A DNA stretch of 64,000 bases. Source: Candidatus Calescibacterium sp. Lineage in GTDB: Bacteria > Calescibacteriota > Calescibacteriia > Calescibacteriales > Calescibacteriaceae. Numbering within the stretch: position 1 is the stretch's first letter; each line of letters opens with the position of its first letter. The notes beneath the pieces are model-generated. The model saw nothing but the letters and a program-made list of their open reading frames with translations. It was not told the origin of the DNA and made no database searches. The stretch is taken from NCBI GenBank assembly GCA_025060505.1, contig JANXBU010000001.1:288418-352417 (forward strand). Reading direction: 5' to 3'. The position numbers were made by a program, and so were the translations under genes. Shown piece by piece: positions 37,065-45,774 of the stretch.

Positions 37065-38624
37065 ATGCTTGACAAGAAAACGATAAAAAAGTTAAGTATA
37101 ATAGTGGTTTCAACAAGTATTTTTCTAACTAATTGTGGAACTGAACCATCACAGACAACACAACAGAGTACAGGAACACAAACAGATGGAACTCAGAGCG
37201 GAGGAACTCAGTCTGGAAATCAGGCAAATCAGGTGATTCCAACATATAATCAGGACATAAAACCGATATTTGATCAATTTTGTGTTTCCTGTCATAGATC
37301 AGGTGGTTCAGCATCTGCCTATCTGCTTGATACTTACCAGAATATAATGAATGGAAAAACAAATTGTGGTGCTGTTCCCGAAAAGAGATATATTGTTCCA
37401 TCTAATGCAGATCAAAGTTATCTTTACAAGAAGATAATTGGTCAGGGCATATGCGGAGATAAGATGCCACCATCTGGTTCGTTATCACAGGACAGAATAG
37501 ATTTGATAAAAAGATGGATAAACGCTGGAGCACCTGAGTCTTCTGCAGGTTTGGGAACTGGAGATTCCGGTAGCGGAACAGGTGGGGGGACAAGTGGAGG
37601 AACATCTGGTAGCGGAACCGGTGGCTCCGGTGGTGGAGGTTCAGGTGGGGGAAAAACTCCCCCAGCAGTATTTGGTCAATATATATACACTGTCTCGGAA
37701 GACGGAAAAATACTCAGATGGGAAAACGGTTCAGCGGAAGTAATATTTGACCTTGGAGAGAATGTGAGAATTGTATCTCCATCTATTGATAATCATGGAA
37801 ACTTATATTTTTCTGCTTGGAATGGGTTTGTATATTCTGTGAATACTGATGGACAAGTACTATGGAAGATACATTTTGGCAAATGCGATGGCGTATCAAT
37901 TCATAACGAGAAGATCGCATTTGGATGCTCAAATGGTGTATTCTATGAACTTTCCAAGGATGGAAAAATCCTGCATTCAATATTAGTAGGAGCTCCGATA
38001 GTTTCAGCTCCTTTGGTTCTTGAAGAAGGATCTTTTGTGTTTGGTTCAGATAATGGAAACGTATACAAAGTAAAGGATGGCAAAGTTCTTTCTACATTTA
38101 AAACAGAAGGACAAGTAAGAGAAACACCATCAATAGACAAAATTGGAAGAATATACTTTGGTTCATACGATAATTATGTTTACTCACTAAATTCAGATTT
38201 CAGCCTAAGATGGAAATATAAAACATCAGGAGGAATTTATTCTGGATGCTCAATCTGGGAAAGAAATGGCAAAACCGTATGTACAATAGGTTCAAAAGAT
38301 GGATATACATACTCAATTGACGAAGATGGAGAAATTATTTGGAAGGCAAACACAGGAGAAGTTTCAACAGTTCCTCTGATCGGTAAAAAATACATATATG
38401 TTCTGAATGACCAAAATGTTCTACTTGCTATATCAAAAGATGGTCAAATTGTAAGCTCACACCAAATAGAAGAAACATACTACTCTTCTCCCGCGATCTT
38501 TTCTGGAAAAATCATTATTTCAACTGAACACGGGGAGGTTGTTGAATTTGATTTTCAGGATGAGATTCTTGATGGTTGGACGACCGCAAGAGGTAATCTT
38601 CGTAGAACCGGAGAATTAAAGTAG
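37065..38624 (+). CDS. Lipoprotein with c-type heme domain and PQQ-like beta-propeller
   Basis: The signal peptide ends FLTN before lipid-anchor Cys24 (Asn at -1). A Thr/Gln/Gly linker (25-58) precedes a cytochrome domain with heme site C73-V-S-C76-H77 and the likely axial Met134 in DKMPPSG, of the PSCyt1-like type. A Gly/Ser-rich linker (161-198) then leads to a beta-propeller of about six or seven blades. Each blade carries repeats like GKILRWENG, GNLYFSAWNGFVYSVNTDGQVLWK and GRIYFGSYDNYVYSLN, as in PQQ-dehydrogenase or BamB-like domains. It may pass electrons from a substrate bound by the propeller; no PQQ-binding residues can be confirmed. Confidence 0.88.
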   Translation: MLDKKTIKKLSIIVVSTSIFLTNCGTEPSQTTQQSTGTQTDGTQSGGTQSGNQANQVIPTYNQDIKPIFDQFCVSCHRSGGSASAYLLDTYQNIMNGKTNCGAVPEKRYIVPSNADQSYLYKKIIGQGICGDKMPPSGSLSQDRIDLIKRWINAGAPESSAGLGTGDSGSGTGGGTSGGTSGSGTGGSGGGGSGGGKTPPAVFGQYIYTVSEDGKILRWENGSAEVIFDLGENVRIVSPSIDNHGNLYFSAWNGFVYSVNTDGQVLWKIHFGKCDGVSIHNEKIAFGCSNGVFYELSKDGKILHSILVGAPIVSAPLVLEEGSFVFGSDNGNVYKVKDGKVLSTFKTEGQVRETPSIDKIGRIYFGSYDNYVYSLNSDFSLRWKYKTSGGIYSGCSIWERNGKTVCTIGSKDGYTYSIDEDGEIIWKANTGEVSTVPLIGKKYIYVLNDQNVLLAISKDGQIVSSHQIEETYYSSPAIFSGKIIISTEHGEVVEFDFQDEILDGWTTARGNLRRTGELK

Positions 38625-38772
38625 AAAACTAGCTTATGAAAGAAAAATCAAGAAATAGATAAACTCAACGCTCCAAAACTTCCTCTGAGAAATGAAAAAA
38701 TTAGCACAAGCCAAAATCGTAGTTACGACAAAGCAAAAATAAACGCAAAAATCCAAATGAAACACTGAAAAA

Positions 38773-38778
38773 TAAAAT
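38773..38778 (+). promoter_or_regulatory. Putative -10 box, leaderless type
   Basis: TAAAAT ends 8 nt before the ATG at 38787. A second TAAAAT abuts the ATG. Confidence 0.3.
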
Positions 38779-38786
38779 TCTAAAAT

Positions 38787-39206
38787 ATGAAAAAAGTCCA
38801 TAATAAAAAATATCTATTCTCTCTTTGGCAAGCTCTATCATTTTTCATCTTACTTATATTTTCTCCTGATTACTCATTCGCTAGTGAAGCAAGAGAAATA
38901 TATCTGAAATACAGATGCATAAAGTGTCATTCTATGAAATCGGAAAACATTGAACCATTAAAAGAAGAACTACTCAAAGGGAAAAAGATAATAGATCACT
39001 CAGGAGTTGGGCTTGAATATGACGCTGAGTGGCTGAAGAAATGGTTGCTCAAAGAGGTAGAGAAAGACGGGGAGAAGCACCGAGTAAAGTTCAAGGGCTC
39101 TCCACAGGAACTGGATACGCTTACAAGATGGCTTGTAGAAAAAAAGGAAAGAATCAATCCAGAAGAAATAAGGAAGTGGTATAGAGAAATAATAGGAAGA
39201 CAATAA
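38787..39206 (+). CDS. Small periplasmic mono-heme cytochrome c
   Basis: A signal peptide (hydrophobic 13-27, cleavage near SFA-S) is followed by the heme site C44-I-K-C47-H48 in YLKYRCIKCHSMKSE. The remainder is a short helical cytochrome body with LEYDAEWLKKWLLKE and LDTLTRWLVEKKE. No second CXXCH is seen. The axial Met is not certain. It is about 140 aa and lies downstream of the propeller-cytochrome with 162 bp between, on the same strand, so the two could form an electron-transfer pair in the periplasm. No terminal oxidase or reductase is nearby. Confidence 0.85.
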   Translation: MKKVHNKKYLFSLWQALSFFILLIFSPDYSFASEAREIYLKYRCIKCHSMKSENIEPLKEELLKGKKIIDHSGVGLEYDAEWLKKWLLKEVEKDGEKHRVKFKGSPQELDTLTRWLVEKKERINPEEIRKWYREIIGRQ

Positions 39207-39383
39207 GATTTCGATACAATCCTAAATTAGGTATAATCAACAAAGATTTGCAGCTCATCAAATTAAAGTCCAGCACTTGTGTGGAAATTAGCATAGAAAG
39301 TATTTGCTCGCAACAATCTAATTATTCTGAAAATTTTGTTGTATTAATACGAAAGTCTAATTTCAAAGATTCTTAATTTCAAT

Positions 39384-40487
39384 ATGATGTTTCACTTGAT
39401 CAGAGATTCTTTGATCAAAAAATCAAAAAGACTTTTTAATTTTTTCCTGTTTTCACTTGTAATTTTTTCATCTTGCAGTTTAGAAAACGGCAGAAAACCT
39501 GTATGTCATGTTCAGCTTTATACAGATGAAGTTGTCTTTTTTTCCTCTGAAAAAGAAATATCCTGCTTAAAAATAGATGGTAATGAACCTTGCGGTAAGA
39601 AAGAGATTTCTGTTCGACAAACTGACTTGAAAAACTTAGATCAACCAATAACATATAAAGTACACAACGTTAAAAATCAGGTGATATGTGAAGGAAAGTT
39701 CAAGATTCCCAAAGAAAGCATGAAATTTGCAGTAATAGCGGACACATCATATGGTTCTGGACCTCTTCCAAAATTGGTCAAAATAATGGTTGATTTTTCA
39801 CCAGATATGGTTTTTCATGTAGGAGATTTTCAATACGATAATCGCAGAGATAGATGGAGCAAGTTATTTGAATACTTTGCCCCATTGCTATCTAACTCCT
39901 TCTTTTATCTTGCAGCTGGTAACCACGAATATGATAGTGAAAGAGACGCTGAGATTTTACGGAAATACTTTCCGCATGAAGGAAATTTTTTCTTTGAATG
40001 GAACGGTATAAGATTCTGGGGAATAAACACTTTCAAGAACGGATGGCAGAGCGATTTTCTAAGATTCGTAGATTTTATAGGTAATGACAAACCATTGATA
40101 ATTTTCATTCACAAGCCGTTTGTTTCGCTGTCAAGATGGGAAGAGCTTGGAACAATGAACGAGCAAGTTTTAGAACATGTTCATGATAGAATGTCGCTTG
40201 TTTTTTCTGGACACGACCATCTATACGGTAGAGTCCACATGGTTTTCCCCCAAAAGACCGTTCAAAACATCGTCACTGGTGGAGGCGGTGCTCATATTTA
40301 CGGATGTGCAAAGGCCAAATCAAGAGATTTCAAAATAGGGAAAATACCACCTTTCAAAGCAGAGGTTGAGAAATGCATAGAAGAATTTAACGTCACATTA
40401 TGCGAAATAGATAAAACAAAGGTACAATGCAGAGCTGTATCTTCAGAAGGAACAGAAATTGATAACTTTTCTGTTGAACTCAGATAA
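39384..40487 (+). CDS. Calcineurin-like metallophosphoesterase lipoprotein
   Basis: The signal peptide ends IFSS before lipid Cys31. After about 80 residues of beta-rich N-terminal domain comes a metallophosphoesterase core: D120 in VIADTSYG, D148 in VGDFQYD, N180-H181 in AGNHEYD, H243 in FIHKPF, and H277/H279 in SGHDHLYGR. The first motif lacks the usual DxH histidine (ADTS), as in purple-acid-phosphatase-type enzymes, whose N-terminal beta domain it also resembles. Several extra cysteines (40s-70s and late) could form disulfides. It should act outside the inner membrane on phosphate esters, and the substrate is unknown. Confidence 0.88.
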   Translation: MMFHLIRDSLIKKSKRLFNFFLFSLVIFSSCSLENGRKPVCHVQLYTDEVVFFSSEKEISCLKIDGNEPCGKKEISVRQTDLKNLDQPITYKVHNVKNQVICEGKFKIPKESMKFAVIADTSYGSGPLPKLVKIMVDFSPDMVFHVGDFQYDNRRDRWSKLFEYFAPLLSNSFFYLAAGNHEYDSERDAEILRKYFPHEGNFFFEWNGIRFWGINTFKNGWQSDFLRFVDFIGNDKPLIIFIHKPFVSLSRWEELGTMNEQVLEHVHDRMSLVFSGHDHLYGRVHMVFPQKTVQNIVTGGGGAHIYGCAKAKSRDFKIGKIPPFKAEVEKCIEEFNVTLCEIDKTKVQCRAVSSEGTEIDNFSVELR

Positions 40488-40544
40488 AACACAATAATCT
40501 GAATTTTACAACATTAGCAAAATAAATCTCACAGATTTTTATCA

Positions 40545-41624
40545 ATGATAACAACAATAAAGGTTGGCTCCGGAGTTCTTGATAATAACGGTAAGATTAA
40601 CGATGCTGTATTTGAAACTGTAGCTGAAGAAATAGCTCAAAGGATACGGAAAAACGAGAAATTCATTATAGTTTCATCTGGAGCGTTGCTTATGGGTCTT
40701 ATGAAATTAGGTCTAGCAAGAGCTCCGCGAGAAATAAAAAAAAGACAAGCAATATGTGCTATAGGTCAGCCAACTCTTATGAAGAAGTGGGATGAAGCTT
40801 TTTCAAAACACAACATAAAAGTTTCTCAAATCCTGATAACACATGAAGACATAGGAGTTCCAAAGAGAGCGAAAAACATAGAAGATACCATATCAGAAAT
40901 CTTCAAAATAGGTGCTATACCAATAATTAATGAAAACGATACTGTTTCCACAGAGGAAATAAGGTTTGGAGACAATGATTTTCTTTCTGCATATATATCT
41001 GCCCTTGTTGGTGCAAAAAGACTCATAATTATAACAGACATAGATGGAGTAATTGATAAACATGGCAACATAATAAAAGAGATTCACACAGATGAAATAG
41101 AACAAATATGGGAAAGAATATCTCAAAAGAAGACAAAAAAGAAAGTTTCTTCCGGAGGAATAATATCAAAACTTACATCATCAAAAATAGCTTCTGAATT
41201 CGGGATAGAATGCTATATAATTAACGGGAGGAAGTTAGATAGCATAAAAAGTGCGATCAAAGGAGAGAACCCCGGAACCAAAATTTTCGGAAACAAAATA
41301 TATAGTAGGAAAGAACTTTGGATTCTGAGAGTTATGAGAGGAAAAGGAAAAATATTTGTAGACAAAGGTGCTTATGATGCGCTTAGGAAAGGCAAAAGCC
41401 TGCTTCCAGCTGGAATAGTAGATGTCAAAGGAAATTTCTCCGCCGGAGATCTAGTTGAAGTCTATTACGAAAACAAACTTGTAGGTAAAGGCATATCAAA
41501 CTACTTTTCATCTGAAGTAAATCTCATAAAAAATAGAAAAACTCATGAGATAGAAAATATACTTGGATACAAAAGATTTGATGAAATAATCCACAGAGAC
41601 AACTTCGTAGAACAAGATAGGTAA
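40545..41624 (+). CDS. proB: Glutamate 5-kinase with PUA domain
   Basis: Phosphorylates glutamate in the first step of proline synthesis. The amino-acid-kinase fold shows IKVGSGVLD at the N-terminus, VSSGALLMGL, the GQPTLMKKW and PIINENDTVSTEE segments, and FGDNDFLSAYISALVGAKRLIIITDIDGV. The C-terminal PUA domain (about residues 265-350, starting RGKGKIFVDKGAYDALRKGKSL) is the usual bacterial extension. The length of 359 aa is normal. proA is not adjacent, and proC is 6 kb upstream. No ribosome site or TANNNT box is evident at the start. Confidence 0.95.
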   Translation: MITTIKVGSGVLDNNGKINDAVFETVAEEIAQRIRKNEKFIIVSSGALLMGLMKLGLARAPREIKKRQAICAIGQPTLMKKWDEAFSKHNIKVSQILITHEDIGVPKRAKNIEDTISEIFKIGAIPIINENDTVSTEEIRFGDNDFLSAYISALVGAKRLIIITDIDGVIDKHGNIIKEIHTDEIEQIWERISQKKTKKKVSSGGIISKLTSSKIASEFGIECYIINGRKLDSIKSAIKGENPGTKIFGNKIYSRKELWILRVMRGKGKIFVDKGAYDALRKGKSLLPAGIVDVKGNFSAGDLVEVYYENKLVGKGISNYFSSEVNLIKNRKTHEIENILGYKRFDEIIHRDNFVEQDR

Positions 41625-41715
41625 TCTGTGATAGAAAATAATCCCAAGAAAAATGATATACAGATAATTTTTACAATATTATCAACAAGTTGCTACAATA
41701 TTATTTGGAGCATTT

Positions 41716-42216
41716 ATGAAATATTGGATATCAATCGGCTCAAACATTGAGCCAAGATTGTGGTATATAAGAAAGGCTCTTGAAATTATATCTGAAATAG
41801 CGGAAATAAAAAAGGTATCATCAGTATATGAATCGGAATCTTTTGGTTTTGAATCCCATGATTTTCTGAATATATGTAGTTTGATAGAAACTGATCTGAT
41901 GCCAGAAACTCTTGTTAGATTTTTCAAGAGAGTAGAAACAATGCTTGGGAGAGATCCAAAAACAACATACGCATCAAGATTTTTCTATGAACCAAGACCC
42001 GTTGACATAGATGTAATCTTCTGGGAACAAGGAACATACGAGAAAGGAGATATAGTTATCCCGCATCCACAATCTCACAGGAGAAAATTCGTTCTTATAC
42101 CACTGATTGAAATGAGAGAAGATATAGTTCACCCTACCCTTATGAAAAGACTATCCGAGATACTTTCCGAAATTGAAGATGACTCATGGATAATAAAGGT
42201 GTTCTACGAAATTTAA
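41716..42216 (+). CDS. folK: 6-hydroxymethyl-7,8-dihydropterin pyrophosphokinase
   Basis: Transfers pyrophosphate from ATP to hydroxymethyl-dihydropterin in folate synthesis. HPPK motifs are intact: ISIGSNIEPR at the N-terminus, the SSVYESESFGF strand, FLNICSLIETD, RFFKRVETMLGRDP and the ATP/metal motif RPVDIDVIFW followed by IPHPQSHRRKFVLIPLIEM. The length of 166 aa is typical. TTTGGAGCATTTATG supplies a short but plausible ribosome site. It stands alone between proB and a convergent hydrolase gene, without folP or folB. Confidence 0.95.
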   Translation: MKYWISIGSNIEPRLWYIRKALEIISEIAEIKKVSSVYESESFGFESHDFLNICSLIETDLMPETLVRFFKRVETMLGRDPKTTYASRFFYEPRPVDIDVIFWEQGTYEKGDIVIPHPQSHRRKFVLIPLIEMREDIVHPTLMKRLSEILSEIEDDSWIIKVFYEI

Positions 42217-42325
42217 TCGGAGTCTATAAATTCAGTTCATATCTATTGCATTTGACCAAAATAATCCACTCAGTTCCCTAGATACATCGTGTAGGTTCTG
42301 TGTTTTACTGTTGAGAAAATTTTTC

Positions 42326-43312
42326 TTATTTTGAACCTTTTGTTTGTTCCTTTGGATGGTCTCTGATAAATTTTTCAATTCTAAGACAAACGAGTTCGGC
42401 GTGTTCAACAAGTCCGCCATGACTACCCTTTGGAAGTATTAATAGTTCAGAGTTTTTTATCTTTCTTGCGATTTTCAGCAGAACATGCAAAGGTGTAAAT
42501 ATATCACTTTCTCCTGCTATTACCAAAGTAGGAACATTTACTTTTTCGAGAATATCTTCAGCAGAATGTTTTTTAGCTTCTATAGCTATTCTCAAAAATA
42601 ATGTGAAATCCATTTTTCTTAGGTTTTCAAAATATTCTGTAAAATCATCTATGTGAGCTAATACTGGGTTGAGGAAGAAGAGCTTTTCAGAAATAAGACC
42701 GACAGTTTTTCCAATTTTGAATGCAAACGAAGGAACCATAATAGAAGCCCATATTTTCTGAGCTCGATCTGGATTCATAAAAGCAAGACTTGCAACAATA
42801 TCAAGAACCTTTTCAGTAATAGGCATATTCATGAAGAATTTAGCTGGATTCTCATATGGTCCCAAAGCTGGTATCAACCCCTTTACCATATCTGGATAAT
42901 TTCTGTAAAATTCAAGTATGACCTGAACACCAAGAGAAAATCCACCGAAAATAGCGTATTTTATACCATTTGCATCGCATACAGCTTTCATATCATCTGC
43001 TAAGGCTTTTATTGAAACATCTTGTGATTTTGGGAACCCGCTCCTTCCGTGCCCTCTGTAATCCCACAGTATAACATCTGTTATGTTTGAGATATAGTCC
43101 TCAACATACCTCCAATATCTTATTGTTGTTCCGATACCATTACATAGCACAAGAGGCCAGAAATTCTCCATTCTTTTGACCGGATAAGTTCTTCTAAACC
43201 ATATATCTGTTCCATCAAAAGATTTAGCGTAACCAGATACAACTTCTCTTTTTACTTTTCTTTCAGATCCAAAGAAGATGTTCCTCGGCTCTACAAATTC
43301 TTTTTTGAGCAT
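42326..43312 (-). CDS. Alpha/beta hydrolase
   Basis: A soluble alpha/beta-hydrolase fold protein of 328 aa. The oxyanion region is LVLCNGIGTTIRYW, ILWDYRGHGRSGFP follows strand four, and the nucleophile elbow is GGFSLGVQ with S126. The acid is D270 in AGESDIFTPL and the base H298 in KGSHGG, so the triad is complete. The helical lid (about 155-235) is large. The substrate cannot be read from the sequence; esterase, haloperoxidase-like and acyl-transfer roles are all possible. There is no signal peptide. The 30-residue N-terminal extension before SFDGTDIWF is common in lipid-acting members. Confidence 0.87.
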   Translation of the reverse strand: MLKKEFVEPRNIFFGSERKVKREVVSGYAKSFDGTDIWFRRTYPVKRMENFWPLVLCNGIGTTIRYWRYVEDYISNITDVILWDYRGHGRSGFPKSQDVSIKALADDMKAVCDANGIKYAIFGGFSLGVQVILEFYRNYPDMVKGLIPALGPYENPAKFFMNMPITEKVLDIVASLAFMNPDRAQKIWASIMVPSFAFKIGKTVGLISEKLFFLNPVLAHIDDFTEYFENLRKMDFTLFLRIAIEAKKHSAEDILEKVNVPTLVIAGESDIFTPLHVLLKIARKIKNSELLILPKGSHGGLVEHAELVCLRIEKFIRDHPKEQTKGSK

Positions 43313-43415
43313 AGTTGAAAGATAAATTTACACAGAACAAAAAGATATTTAAAAATATAAAAAATTTTGTGGCTGTTGTAGGATCAAGAAAAACTGCAAA
43401 AGAGAATCATCTTAA

Positions 43416-43544
43416 ATGAACTTAATTATTTTACTAACCGCTCTATTTCAAACTTCTGATACAATTTTGAAGAAGTGTCAAAAATGGAATACGGAGCTAT
43501 ATGATTCAAAAAGAACGTGCCTAAGTAGATTTTCTATTCTGTGA
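43416..43544 (+). CDS. Possible small ORF (42 aa), doubtful
   Basis: Starts MNLIILLTALFQTSD, which could be a short signal-like or membrane segment. The remainder is polar, with two Cys residues and a Lys/Arg-rich end. There is no ribosome site and no recognised family. It may be a remnant of a secreted protein gene or chance. Confidence 0.15.
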   Translation: MNLIILLTALFQTSDTILKKCQKWNTELYDSKRTCLSRFSIL

Positions 43545-43803
43545 GCAGGAGCATAAAAATCTTTTGAACATCTACCTTACAAAACTATGCTTTATGGTTT
43601 TAAAGAAGAATACAATCAACACCATCCTGCTCTTCTTTCTTCTGATGTTCTTTTTTCTTCTGATGTTCTTCTTTTCTTGCAAATGCCAAAATCCAATTAA
43701 AAATCTGTAAGAGAAACGCCCTTCTCATACAATAGATTTATTTATTCAAAGAAGCACAAAATAGGCGTTCTGAACATTTCTGCTCAACTCCTATTCATTT
43801 ATC

Positions 43804-43837
43804 ACTGAATTAAGAAATCAACTGAATTGAGAAATCA
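43804..43837 (+). repeat. 17-bp tandem duplication before a start codon
   Basis: ACTGAATTAAGAAATCA (43804-43820) is followed by ACTGAATTGAGAAATCA (43821-43837), differing at one base. The hydrolase ATG follows one base later. Confidence 0.85.
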
Positions 43838-43838
43838 A

Positions 43839-44447
43839 ATGGATGTTGTGAAGGAAAAAATAGGAGAACTTTCTGCTGTTATACACAAAGGTAAGGGAGC
43901 AGTTGTTTTAGCATTACACGGATTTGAATCATTCAAAGATAGCCCAAAATATGTTCTTATGGGTCAGGAATTTCAGAAAGCAGGGTACACCTTTATAAGG
44001 TTTGATTTTCGCGGGTGTGGGGAAAGCCCGGGTGATAAATATGACCTTGAAGGAAGAATAAAGGATGCTCTCTCTGTTTACGGTTATGCGAAGAAGATCT
44101 CCGACAAAATATTTTTCATCGGATCAAGTCTTGGTGGAACAATCGCTATACTGCTTGGAGAAAAAGCAAACGGAGTCGTAGCTTTGTGTCCTCCTATGAC
44201 AGATATTGGGAAAATCAAAATGATTGAAGCTCTTGGAAAAAATCCTCCTCTTCTTATAATACACGGAAACAAAGATGAAACGGTTCAAATAGATGAAGGA
44301 AGAAGAATATTTGAACTTGCCAGAAATCCAAAGGAGTTTTTTGAAGTTGAAGGTGGAGATCACAGATTTTCAAATCCAGAACACCTGAAACTAGTTATAC
44401 AAAAATGCGTTGAGTTCATAAAAAAAGTTGATGAAGGAAGAATTTAG
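43839..44447 (+). CDS. Alpha/beta hydrolase (serine aminopeptidase/DLH-like)
   Basis: A compact 202-residue alpha/beta hydrolase. LALHGFESFKDSPKY gives the oxyanion strand, FDFRGCGESPGD follows, and the nucleophile elbow is GSSLGG with S97. D146 in HGNKDETV and H175 in GGDHRF complete the triad. It resembles small bacterial hydrolases annotated as osmotically inducible C or S15-like, with no lid. I chose the ATG at 43839; the TTG at 43827 lies within a recent duplication. Its 3' end overlaps the upstream reading frame of the THEP1-HAD gene, so the two are probably co-expressed. Confidence 0.85.
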   Translation: MDVVKEKIGELSAVIHKGKGAVVLALHGFESFKDSPKYVLMGQEFQKAGYTFIRFDFRGCGESPGDKYDLEGRIKDALSVYGYAKKISDKIFFIGSSLGGTIAILLGEKANGVVALCPPMTDIGKIKMIEALGKNPPLLIIHGNKDETVQIDEGRRIFELARNPKEFFEVEGGDHRFSNPEHLKLVIQKCVEFIKKVDEGRI

Positions 44448-44454
44448 TTTTAAT

Positions 44455-45651
44455 ATGACTGAAAAACGTTTTGTAGTAATCACAGGGAGACCTGGATCAG
44501 GTAAATCTACTCTGGTATCAAAGCTGGTAAGAAGGCTCGGTGAAATGGGATTTAAGGTTGCAGGAGTTATCACACCAGAGCTAAAAGATCAGAAAAGATA
44601 TGGATTTGAGGTCGTCGGAATTTCATCGGGCAAAAGAAAAATCCTTGCTCTTGAAAAACAGAGATTCAATGAGCAAAGATTATATGGCGAACTTCTGAGA
44701 ACTAAGCATACGCTTGGCAGATACATCGTTTTTCCAGAAAACTTTATAGAAGTTATTGAGATCGAGATGAAGAACCAAGCAGAGGTGTTTGTGATAGATG
44801 AAGTGGGTCCTATGGAAATTCCATCTGGGAATATAGAGAAAAGTTGGGTTGATATGGTGATAAGGTCTGATTTCGGAACTACAATTGCAACTGTGAAGAA
44901 AAACATGGCTCAATCTCTCAGAAAATTTGTCGGAAAAAACTTTTTTGTAGATATAGATGATTTTGGATTTGATTCGGCATACGGTGTTTTGTTAGAAATA
45001 ACAACGGGAACCGATGCTTTTCTGTTTGATCTTGACGGTGTTATAATAGATTCTTCTGAGTTTCATATGAAAGCTTGGATGAAATACTTATCTGAGAAAG
45101 GTATAAATTTTTCGGAGCATGACTTCAAGATGACGTTCGGAAAAAGAAATGAAGAAATACTCAGAGAATATTTTCTAAACAAATCAGAGGAAGAGATCAA
45201 AAAGATGAGTTATGAGAAGGAAGAGATTTACAGAAAACTAGCCAGAGGCAAACTCAGACCAATAGAAGGATCAATTGAAATTCTCAAATTCCTGAAGGAA
45301 AAAGGATTCAGGTTAGCTTTAGTTTCATCTACCCCAAAAGAGAACATAGATTTTATCTTCAAAGAACTTGGACTTGAAGGTATTTTCGAAGCAGTGATTT
45401 CCGGATCTGATATAAAAGCAGGGAAGCCAAATCCTGAATGCTATCTTCTAGCTATAGATAGACTTAAAGTAAAACCTTCCAGATCTTATGTTGTTGAAGA
45501 TTCGGAGCATGGACTTGAAGCAGGTATGAAAGCCGGTGCAAAATGCATAGGGATCACAACCACCCACAAATGCCTTAAAAACGCAGATATTGTGATACAA
45601 AACTTCAAAGAGCTCAAAGAGTTTATATCCAAAATTATTTCTTTGTCATAA
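44455..45651 (+). CDS. THEP1-type NTPase fused to HAD phosphatase
   Basis: Two enzymes share one chain. Residues 1-180 match THEP1-family nucleoside triphosphatases: P-loop ITGRPGSGKST at 9-19, GVITPELKDQ, and Walker B VFVIDEVGPMEI near 111-122. Residues 186-398 match beta-phosphoglucomutase-like HAD phosphatases: FLFDLDGVIIDSSEFHMKAW with D192/D194, the SSTPKENIDF motif II region, KAGKPNPECY with motif III lysine, and VVEDSEHGLEAGMKAGA motif IV. The fusion could link NTP hydrolysis to dephosphorylation of a nucleotide or sugar phosphate; no such pairing is known to me. The ATG at 44455 fits THEP1 starts. Upstream ATG 44431 and TTG 44428 are in frame. Confidence 0.88.
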   Translation: MTEKRFVVITGRPGSGKSTLVSKLVRRLGEMGFKVAGVITPELKDQKRYGFEVVGISSGKRKILALEKQRFNEQRLYGELLRTKHTLGRYIVFPENFIEVIEIEMKNQAEVFVIDEVGPMEIPSGNIEKSWVDMVIRSDFGTTIATVKKNMAQSLRKFVGKNFFVDIDDFGFDSAYGVLLEITTGTDAFLFDLDGVIIDSSEFHMKAWMKYLSEKGINFSEHDFKMTFGKRNEEILREYFLNKSEEEIKKMSYEKEEIYRKLARGKLRPIEGSIEILKFLKEKGFRLALVSSTPKENIDFIFKELGLEGIFEAVISGSDIKAGKPNPECYLLAIDRLKVKPSRSYVVEDSEHGLEAGMKAGAKCIGITTTHKCLKNADIVIQNFKELKEFISKIISLS

Positions 45652-45774
45652 TTCCGAAAGCAGAATGAAATATCTTTGCTTGGCTTTACGGCAGATAATT
45701 TCCAGATGAGCTTAGAGAAAAATCCTTGACTGTATCTGGCTCTTTCACCTTATATGCTTCTCCCGAAGGTTTTA

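Larger units (their letters stand above)
43313..43838. other. Intergenic region between divergent hydrolases
   Basis: This is 526 bp of AT-rich DNA with no conserved gene. It holds a 43-codon open frame (43416-43544), a repeated CTTCTGATGTTCTT element in a pyrimidine-rich tract near 43630-43675, and a 17-bp tandem duplication just before the next start. Confidence 0.5.

Noticed and set aside
42232-42420. Minus-strand 62-codon frame
   Set aside because: It overlaps the end of the alpha/beta hydrolase in another frame, with no ribosome site or recognised motif.
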